Source of the DNA: an uncultured Planctomycetaceae bacterium
GTDB taxonomy: Bacteria; Planctomycetota; Planctomycetia; Pirellulales; Thermoguttaceae
Assembly: GCA_947307005.1 (NCBI GenBank)
Contig: CAMZHY010000269.1
Coordinates: 1 to 5,510, forward strand
DNA length: 5,510 bases
Direction: 5' to 3'
In this document: positions 1 through 5,510 of the stretch, one piece after another
Position numbering within the stretch: position 1 is the first letter of the stretch
How the letters are laid out: every line of letters begins with the position of its first letter
Made by a program: the position numbers and the translations under genes
Notes under the pieces: model-generated
Database searches by the model: none
Told to the model about the DNA's origin: nothing
Seen by the model: the letters and a program-made list of their open reading frames with translations, nothing else

Positions 1-2
1 AG

Positions 3-2624
3 GCGACGTATTGTGTTCGTCCAGACTCAGGATTTGCAACTATTGATCTCCTTTCGGTCACGTCTGACGAGATTGTCGACGAGTGCGCTGTTTTTATGCT
101 GGCCGTTCCTTCTGACGACGCTATTCCAGGTTGGATCAATACAACCACGCTTTCCGACGGTTTCCGTGTAGGACTCATGACGACGTCGATTAACGTGGCT
201 CCTCATCATTCCAGAAATGGAGATATCAAGGGGGACCAAACAGGTTGCGAGCACCGCTTTACACAACTTCCGCGTAGCGAGGCAAACGATGAATCCCGCA
301 TAGACGACGCTACGCCCGTCGCTGAATTCAGCGCGAATTCCTCAAGAGTGACGGGCGACGGTTGGAGCTTCCAAGGAAGAAATTTTGAAAGGCCCTTGGA
401 TCTGTCCGGGTGCTTACGTCTCCGCGCTCGTGTTTGGGGAGATGGTAAAGGCGAACAGCTTAAAATTCAGCTTGGGGGCAAGAGAGGTCATCGGGACGAT
501 TATATTACCGTTGACTTCGTCGGTTGGAAAGTTATTGATCTTAATTCTCCAGCCCTCAACGATTTAACCTACGATTCCGTTCAAAGTCTCTACTTTTATT
601 ACAATGGTTTGCCCCCCGAGACTTCCGTTCGCTGTCTTGTCGATTGGGTTGACGTCATAATGGACGTCGACGGTGAAGAACGCGCGAATCGACTCGAGGA
701 TTTTGCTTCGGAAGCGCTTCCCTACTGGGAATCTGAGCGTTGCGTGTTGTCGGCAAAAAGTTTTGAACGTCATGGCGTTTTTCCCGCGAGCTGCGCCGTA
801 GTCGCGGTTTCAGATGAAAACTGGGCGGACGCCGTCGAACGGCTTCAAAATAAAGCGGGCGTTCCTTCTCCAAAGCCCGGAAACGGTTGGCGCGGCGCGT
901 CTCCCTACATTCATCAATCATACTTTTTTCTGACGAATTTTCAGGCGGACGAGTATGAAAAAGCGTTGGCGATAGCTAAGCGCGGCGGTTTTAAGCAAAT
1001 CCTTCTACTTCAGAATTCTTGGTGTCGATCCACTGGAAACTATGCGGTTAATGAAAGAAATTTTCCGGGGGGGCTTCCAAAATTACGCGAGGTTATTGAC
1101 GACTTTAACAGAGAGGGAATTCGTTTTGGTCTTCATCTTCTCGGCGCCTCCGTGGATTCTGACGATCCGTATTTAACGCCCGTCCCCGATCCCCGTTTTG
1201 TAACCGACGTTTCCTCGACGCTTGCGGAAAAACTCGAAGGGAACGCCGAATCTCAGATACTCAAGACGTCTGACGACGGGGCAATTTTTCCAACGGGCGA
1301 GGATCCTTACATGGGATCTGGGCAGGTTGTCCGCATAGACGATGAACTGATAGAGTATGGACGCGCCGAAAAAGACGGACTATACGATTGTCGACGTGGT
1401 CTTTATGGCACTGCGATATCAAGTCATAACAAAGGGGCTCGCGTCGCCCACTTTACGCGGGCTTACGGATACCATTTGCCTGACCTTGACTCAAGTTTCA
1501 TAGACGAGATCGCCGCGAATTTTGCTAAAGTCGCCAACGAGTTGCCGATCGAAATGATTTATTTTGACGGTTCCGAAAAGTTGCAACGCCCTAACGAAGG
1601 GTCGGAACATTGGTATTATAACGCTCGACTTCACAAAGCGTTTTACGACGCGTTAGAGAATAAAAACATCTTGTTTCAGGCGAGTAGTTGTTCGCCGTAT
1701 TCTTGGCATATGATTTCACGCAACGCGTCTGCGGACGGTCACGACGACCTTAAAGCATATCTCGAGGAGCGCAGTGGAGGATTTAGCGCGAAACATCCGG
1801 AATCGTCTTATCTTGACGTTGGCTGGTATTACGCATACGACAAGAATGCGACCCCAGACATGTACGAATACTGTCTAGGCGCGACGCTTGCCTACGACGC
1901 GTCCTTTTCATTCCAGACTTCTGTCGGCGCTGCGTTGACCCATCCGTTTATAGACGAGATTCTCGATATGATTCGCGAATACGAAGAGTTACGCCTTTCA
2001 GGATGCGTTTCGAAGGAGTTATGCCGCCAGTTTGAACTCGATAAACGTCTTGCCGGTCGGAAATCAGTCGACGAACGTAACGCGCTTCTAAATCTTCGCA
2101 AGGAATTCCATCTTGAAAGAGTTGACGACGGAACTCAGAGGTTTCGTCGGGTTATCTATCCTATTTGGCAAAACGTATATGCGGGACGTAGCGACTTGGG
2201 AGGAACTACGTCGTCAACCGCCCGTGAAGAGAGCGGCTCCTATGTATGGGAACTCCAAGTCGACGTTCCTTGTCGCGTTGGCTTACAGGTCCATTTTAAA
2301 TCGGAAGGGGACGTGGCTGAAGATACGACGCTCGTTAATCCGCGCGTGACTTTTGCGAAGGTTGGGGAGAAAGATTCGGTCGGAGATATTTCTATTGAGT
2401 GCGAAATACATAGAGGACAGTTTGTATTTGCCCTTCCTGATCAGAAAGAAACGATTTACGGTTTTCCTTTGAGCGAACCGCAAGCGCTTAATGTTAAAAC
2501 GCCGGAGATTCGAATAGCCCCTGGCGTTTATCGCGTGTCGTTTGAAATTGAAAATGGGACGAATATTCCTGTTCGAGTGCGAACGCCTCTTTTCACGGAC
2601 GAAACCTATCCAATTCCAAATTAG
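3..2624 (+). CDS. Large multidomain glycoside-hydrolase-like TIM-barrel protein, 5' end cut by window edge
   Basis: The frame is open from the first full codon at position 3 to the TAG at 2622-2624, giving 873 visible residues. The ATG at 96 has no Shine-Dalgarno site and lies inside open frame, so the start is upstream of the window. Residues below are numbered from that ATG. Residues about 84-190 look like a carbohydrate-binding beta-sandwich (RPLDLSGCLRLRARVWGDG, then DYITVDFVGWKVIDL). Residues about 265-690 look like a glycosidase TIM barrel: QILLLQNSW (301-309), FPGGLPKLREVIDDFNREGI followed by RFGLHLL (323-349), and IEMIYFDGSE (485-494), where D491 or E494 is a candidate catalytic carboxylate at a strand end. 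The pattern recalls clan GH-D alpha-galactosidase-like barrels, but I cannot assign a family. Residues 407-453 form an insertion-like beta module. Residues about 700-842 form a beta-rich C-terminal domain. An export signal would lie in the missing part. A glycosidase-type fold is fairly likely; the substrate is unknown. Confidence 0.85.
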   Translation, partial: ATYCVRPDSGFATIDLLSVTSDEIVDECAVFMLAVPSDDAIPGWINTTTLSDGFRVGLMTTSINVAPHHSRNGDIKGDQTGCEHRFTQLPRSEANDESRIDDATPVAEFSANSSRVTGDGWSFQGRNFERPLDLSGCLRLRARVWGDGKGEQLKIQLGGKRGHRDDYITVDFVGWKVIDLNSPALNDLTYDSVQSLYFYYNGLPPETSVRCLVDWVDVIMDVDGEERANRLEDFASEALPYWESERCVLSAKSFERHGVFPASCAVVAVSDENWADAVERLQNKAGVPSPKPGNGWRGASPYIHQSYFFLTNFQADEYEKALAIAKRGGFKQILLLQNSWCRSTGNYAVNERNFPGGLPKLREVIDDFNREGIRFGLHLLGASVDSDDPYLTPVPDPRFVTDVSSTLAEKLEGNAESQILKTSDDGAIFPTGEDPYMGSGQVVRIDDELIEYGRAEKDGLYDCRRGLYGTAISSHNKGARVAHFTRAYGYHLPDLDSSFIDEIAANFAKVANELPIEMIYFDGSEKLQRPNEGSEHWYYNARLHKAFYDALENKNILFQASSCSPYSWHMISRNASADGHDDLKAYLEERSGGFSAKHPESSYLDVGWYYAYDKNATPDMYEYCLGATLAYDASFSFQTSVGAALTHPFIDEILDMIREYEELRLSGCVSKELCRQFELDKRLAGRKSVDERNALLNLRKEFHLERVDDGTQRFRRVIYPIWQNVYAGRSDLGGTTSSTAREESGSYVWELQVDVPCRVGLQVHFKSEGDVAEDTTLVNPRVTFAKVGEKDSVGDISIECEIHRGQFVFALPDQKETIYGFPLSEPQALNVKTPEIRIAPGVYRVSFEIENGTNIPVRVRTPLFTDETYPIPN

Positions 2625-2657
2625 TTAGATTTTGTTCTATTGGAGTCTATCACAGAA

Positions 2658-2702
2658 AACGGCGTTCGTCTGATTTCTCAAACGAACGCCGTTCAGTTTT
2701 TT
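2658..2702 (+). terminator. Rho-independent terminator, probably bidirectional, between convergent genes
   Basis: A perfect 12-bp inverted repeat pairs 2658-2669 (AACGGCGTTCGT) with 2682-2693 (ACGAACGCCGTT) around a 12-nt loop. On the + strand the stem is followed, after CAG, by six T residues (2697-2702), which is the classic intrinsic-terminator layout for the gene ending at 2624. Read on the - strand, the stem lies about 30 nt past the stop of the convergent gene at 2723 and is followed by a shorter T run (complement of the A run at 2656-2659). It should therefore serve that gene too, though more weakly. Confidence 0.85.
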
Positions 2703-2722
2703 CATCAGAAAAATTGAGCGGG

Positions 2723-3745
2723 TTAGCCGCCGTAATACTTAGTCTTTGCGGCGCCAACTTGCTCAAGCGATTCGACGTTGTGCTGATGGGAATCGGGCTC
2801 GGTAAACTTCCAAGGCGTCTGCAAATAACCGAGAAGATGTTCGGGATCGAGATTCTCTTTACCGAATTTGACGGTGAGGTCAAAGTTTTCGTCGTTAGAC
2901 CAGTTTGACCCGGTGGGAATTTGGTCGTAACCAGCGTCTTTGAGGTCGAGATAAAACTTCACATGCGGCGCCTTTTCAGGATCAAATTCTTTGCCGTAAT
3001 ACCAGTTGCTCATAACGACTGATTTAGGCGCCCACTCGAGAAAATCTGGATGATCCCAGCCATAGTCGGCCCAAACCCACGGACGCGTTTTGTTTTTCTC
3101 ACATTCGTCCACGAAGAAGAGAAAGTCGTGTTTCCAGAGTTCTTTCTGGCGAATAACGACGTAATCAAGCGTTTGCTGATGGACGTAGGACTCTTCGTCG
3201 TAACCCAGGTGGAAGAAGCGCGGATGGTCGAATATTTCGGAGACTTCCTTAATAAGATCTGCGCAGACTTTATAGTAGGTCGGAGTCGAAACCATTCGCG
3301 AATATGGTCCCAGCCAAAAATCATGACAACCCGAGAAGTTCAACTTCGGAATGGGTTCTAATCCGAGCTTTCTTATGCGATCGAGGTCTTCGCGCAGTCT
3401 TTCGACCGTCCATGCGCCTTTGATTGCGATTTCCGGATGGCTCTTGTACTGAACGGCCTCTCCAAGGTCGACGACGAGCATGTTAAGGCCCGTTTTACTC
3501 GCCTTTTCAGAAAGTTCTTCCCAGAGCTTTTCATCGCACGTGAAATGGTCGACCGGCGGAGTATACGCAGTCGGGCTATCGCCCCACATGTTGTGCCCGA
3601 GATGGAGCAGAACGCCCCAACTTAGGTTAGGCGTTGGATTATCGGCGGCAAAAGCCCCCGAAACGGCGAGGGACGAGAGAATGGGAGAGGAGATCAGCGA
3701 TGTTGCGCCAACCTTCATAAAACTCCGGCGTGATAAATTTGACAT
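2723..3745 (-). CDS. Tat-exported GH20-like TIM-barrel protein (putative glycosidase)
   Basis: This is a complete 340-residue protein with a TAA stop. The ATG at 3745 is fixed by an AAGGAGA site five bases upstream. The N-terminus carries the twin-arginine motif SRRSFMK (residues 5-11), a short hydrophobic stretch (LISSPILSSLAVSG) and a likely cleavage site after AFA at residue 33, so the protein should be exported folded by the Tat system. The mature part reads as a single TIM barrel: SWGVLLHLGHNMW (42-54), LNMLVVDLGEAVQY (87-100), PIPKLNFSG (131-139), RFFHLGYDEE (176-185), RPWVWADYGWDHPDF (221-235), VVMSNWYYGKEF (243-254). The HLGYDEE segment resembles the Asp-Glu catalytic signature of family 20 hexosaminidases, making D183/E184 the candidate catalytic pair. 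At about 300 mature residues it has no room for the extra N-terminal domain usual in GH20 enzymes. It converges on a large glycosidase-like gene and probably has its own promoter. Hydrolase activity is inferred; it could be a non-catalytic barrel or a sugar isomerase-like fold. Confidence 0.88.
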   Translation of the reverse strand: MSNLSRRSFMKVGATSLISSPILSSLAVSGAFAADNPTPNLSWGVLLHLGHNMWGDSPTAYTPPVDHFTCDEKLWEELSEKASKTGLNMLVVDLGEAVQYKSHPEIAIKGAWTVERLREDLDRIRKLGLEPIPKLNFSGCHDFWLGPYSRMVSTPTYYKVCADLIKEVSEIFDHPRFFHLGYDEESYVHQQTLDYVVIRQKELWKHDFLFFVDECEKNKTRPWVWADYGWDHPDFLEWAPKSVVMSNWYYGKEFDPEKAPHVKFYLDLKDAGYDQIPTGSNWSNDENFDLTVKFGKENLDPEHLLGYLQTPWKFTEPDSHQHNVESLEQVGAAKTKYYGG

Positions 3746-3750
3746 GACAT

Positions 3751-3757
3751 TCTCCTT
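3751..3757 (-). promoter_or_regulatory. Shine-Dalgarno site that decides the start of the Tat-exported protein
   Basis: On the - strand the bases read AAGGAGA, then ATGTC, then the ATG whose first base is 3745. That gives a spacing of 5 nt. A second ATG (first base at 3750) abuts the site directly and is in another frame, so it is unlikely to be used. The chosen start yields a normal Tat signal peptide, which supports the choice. Confidence 0.8.
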
Positions 3758-3830
3758 GAGGTATTACATACGCCGCGAACGAATCGAGACGGGAATCAAC
3801 GAAACGCTCGCTACTTGAATCTAGCAGGAA

Positions 3831-3859
3831 ATTGTAATCGAATGACTTGAGAAATGCAA
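3831..3859 (-). promoter_or_regulatory. Putative sigma70-type promoter for the Tat-exported gene
   Basis: On the - strand, TTGCAT (3859-3854) is followed after exactly 17 nt by TACAAT (3836-3831). The -10 box matches the TATAAT consensus at five of six positions; the -35 box matches TTGACA only at TTG. Transcription would start near 3824 and leave a leader of roughly 80 nt before the ATG. The site lies within about 10 bp of the end of the upstream GldG-like gene, which suggests independent expression rather than pure read-through. Planctomycete promoters are not well enough known for consensus matching to be decisive. Confidence 0.4.
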
Positions 3860-3868
3860 ACCTCGGGT

Positions 3869-5510
3869 TTAGAAACCGTAAACCGATCCCTGTCTGCGGC
3901 GACGATATGCGTACACGATTAAACCGATGACAAGAGGGGGAAGCGGTGGAAGGACGGCAGCGTACGTTTTATATCGGCTTTGAGTTTTACGGACGTATTC
4001 GTCAACCTCCCGCTGTTCCTCTTCAACTTTTCTGTCAAATTTTCTTTTTTTCTCGTCCAAGACGCTTGAGAGACGTTGCTGAGCGGCGAGCATAGACGCC
4101 TCTAATTCGACCGATTCTTCGCGACTAAGTTCTTTGGGCGAACCGTTGCGATGCGATAGTTCTCTAAAGGTCTTTTGCAACGCGGCCTCTTCTTTTAGCC
4201 GTTCTGATTCAAATTCTTTCATGTAAGCGATTTGCGCTATAGTCGCTTGATCGCGAATTTTTCGAGTCGCCTCTTCAATTCTCGTGAGAGTTCGATGACG
4301 CGGACGACGACTGCGAATAGCGACGAGCGATTCCTCGTTTGCTAATTTATCAATAATGTTCAGGACAAAGGCCACATTGTCAAAATCGAACGACACGCCG
4401 CTTCTAAGATCCGACCCCATATCGCGAAGCATAAAGAACCCTGGCGTCGCCATATCTACGTCTGCGACAACTGCAACCCGATATTCTGGCGGAGTCGGCA
4501 TGATAGGGGCGTTGGCGTCGGTTGTCGGAACTTGGAAAGCTTTTGGAATGATCCCGGTTATTAACGCCGCTAACGTGTATGCCCCTCTATGTTCGAGACG
4601 TTTGGCGCTTCTGGTTCGAGCTCCCATTGGAACGACGTCGTCGACGGAAGAGTACCCGCCGGCGTCAGTGACAATCAAAGGCGTGAAGGTGGTTTCAGCG
4701 ACTTCCGCCTGTGATAAAGAACCAGCAAACGGGAAGAGAAGTCGTTCGAGCGAAGAGACTGTTGGTTCGTCTTTGTTGAACGCTACGTTAGAGTCAACGT
4801 CATCTTGAAAATCTTCGTTTTTCCCAAGTTCATAATGAATCGGACGTTTATCGACGAAGAGATACTCTTCAGAAAGGCCTGCCAACTTTGGATAGGGGTT
4901 GTAGTTTTTCCAGAGAACATGACCGCCGTCGAATTTGATTCCCAAGACCGTCCAAAGCATATTGATTTCCCCCTTGAGAGGCGGGATTGGATTAGTTGGA
5001 GTGGGACGACGCTTTTCGTTTGTTCCAGGTAAGAACTCTAGAAAAACTGGGCGAGGATCCTCAAAGATTGCAACCGGTTGCCCCTGACGGACGACGTTAA
5101 TGAAGTTCATCTCTTCAACGGTTCCTAACGAAGAAGGTTGGAACGCTAATAAAACGTCGTATTTACCAGGAACAAGACGTTCCGAAGGATCGACCGCCTC
5201 AACGATATATTGTTTTCCAAGTTCTTCTACCAGCGGCCACGGCTTTTGGATTTCTCGACCATAGTCGTCGACTCGTCCGAGAACTCCCGCTTCCGTATTG
5301 AGAACGCCAATTCTCTTTTTCGGGGGCGCGGAGACGTTTCGAAATGAAGAAGCAAGTTCGTATTCGACAGATAACCCACGGTTCATAAAAGGTATAACAA
5401 TCGAACGCGATCCGCAACGAAAGACAACCGTCATAAAGATGGAGTCTTCCCTGAACTGACCTCGCGAATCGAAAACGACCTTCTTTGGGCGCACGTCGTA
5501 TTGACGTTCA
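3869..5510 (-). CDS. GldG-family ABC-transporter auxiliary protein, N-terminus cut by window edge
   Basis: The frame runs from the right edge to a TAA at 3871-3869. A GTG at 5494 is the first possible start, but the frame is open through the five codons upstream (ERQYD), so the gene very probably starts outside. Residues are numbered from that GTG. The order fits the GldG / ABC_transp_aux type of periplasmic subunit: a beta-rich start, RIGVLNTEAG (61-70), KYDVLLAFQPSSL (111-123) and VVRQGQPVAIFEDPRP (134-149), which match the 'YDvlvv..pssl' and 'GG.l.v..DP' pattern, then YRVAVVADVDMA (338-349), FDNVAFVLNIIDKLANEESL (371-390) and IRSRRPRHRTL (393-403). Residues about 404-509 are highly charged and heptad-like, probably a coiled coil. 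A single membrane helix (about 511-530) and a basic RRRR tail follow. In this family an ATPase and an ABC-2 permease are usually encoded just upstream, here off the right edge. The substrate is unknown; homologues occur well outside gliding bacteria, so gliding should not be inferred. Confidence 0.85.
   Translation of the reverse strand, partial: ERQYDVRPKKVVFDSRGQFREDSIFMTVVFRCGSRSIVIPFMNRGLSVEYELASSFRNVSAPPKKRIGVLNTEAGVLGRVDDYGREIQKPWPLVEELGKQYIVEAVDPSERLVPGKYDVLLAFQPSSLGTVEEMNFINVVRQGQPVAIFEDPRPVFLEFLPGTNEKRRPTPTNPIPPLKGEINMLWTVLGIKFDGGHVLWKNYNPYPKLAGLSEEYLFVDKRPIHYELGKNEDFQDDVDSNVAFNKDEPTVSSLERLLFPFAGSLSQAEVAETTFTPLIVTDAGGYSSVDDVVPMGARTRSAKRLEHRGAYTLAALITGIIPKAFQVPTTDANAPIMPTPPEYRVAVVADVDMATPGFFMLRDMGSDLRSGVSFDFDNVAFVLNIIDKLANEESLVAIRSRRPRHRTLTRIEEATRKIRDQATIAQIAYMKEFESERLKEEAALQKTFRELSHRNGSPKELSREESVELEASMLAAQQRLSSVLDEKKRKFDRKVEEEQREVDEYVRKTQSRYKTYAAVLPPLPPLVIGLIVYAYRRRRQGSVYGF

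Noticed and set aside
2714..3818. Several + strand open frames of 60-112 codons opposite the Tat-exported gene
   Set aside because: They lie antisense to a well-supported gene with a signal peptide and ribosome binding site, and have no ribosome binding sites or recognisable protein features of their own.
3858..3877. Overlapping short palindromes (AAACC-TCG-GGTTT-AG-AAACC) at the GldG-like stop codon, considered as a terminator
   Set aside because: The stems are only 5 bp, AT-rich and without a T tract in the - direction; they also overlap the candidate -35 box.
4356..5032. + strand open frames of 150 and 75 codons opposite the GldG-like gene
   Set aside because: They are antisense shadows. 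The 150-codon product is low-complexity Ser/Thr/Ala-rich, and neither has a convincing start.
5492..5494. GTG as the true start of the GldG-like gene
   Set aside because: The frame continues open to the window edge, no Shine-Dalgarno site can be seen in the remaining bases, and the family normally has an N-terminal region that is absent here.
1..5510. CRISPR array, tRNA/rRNA, insertion sequence, phage or defence system
   Set aside because: No regularly spaced repeats, transposase motifs, terminal inverted repeats or structured RNA patterns were seen. The phage-like beta motif sits inside a glycosidase-like protein and is not evidence of a prophage.

Overview
The window looks like a piece of a bacterial chromosome of moderate GC (about half by eye). 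It holds three protein-coding genes, two of them cut by the window edges. The best taxonomic guess is a planctomycete, perhaps a host- or gut-associated member of the Pirellulales. This rests on three inferred points: a GldG-type ABC-transporter auxiliary protein of a kind common in that phylum, a Tat-exported TIM-barrel protein of the kind planctomycetes and relatives carry in large numbers, and a very large glycosidase-like protein that I cannot place in a named family. No rRNA or other phylogenetic marker is present, so this is a guess.

Layout. From the left edge to 2624 (+ strand) runs the 3' part of a large multidomain protein. It has a carbohydrate-binding-like beta-sandwich, a TIM-barrel region resembling glycoside hydrolases, and a C-terminal beta-rich domain. 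The frame stays open to the first bases of the window, so the true start lies outside. A short gap (2625-2722) holds a strong 12-bp hairpin followed by a T tract. It lies between two convergent genes and probably terminates both. On the - strand, 3745-2723 encodes a complete 340-residue protein with a textbook twin-arginine signal peptide and a GH20-like Asp-Glu pair. A 123-bp gap (3746-3868) carries its Shine-Dalgarno site and a plausible sigma70-type promoter. From 3869 to the right edge (- strand) runs the C-terminal part of a GldG-family protein, ending in a long coiled coil, one membrane helix and a short basic tail.

How the genes fit together. The two convergent genes both look like extracytoplasmic carbohydrate-active TIM-barrel proteins and may act on related glycans, though substrate and activity cannot be read from the sequence. 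The GldG-like gene belongs to an ABC-transporter operon whose ATPase and permease are expected beyond the right edge, and it looks functionally unrelated to the glycosidase-like pair. I see no CRISPR array, mobile element, tRNA, defence system or biosynthetic cluster. The most unusual content is the pair of poorly classified glycosidase-like proteins, one with an inserted beta-rich module.
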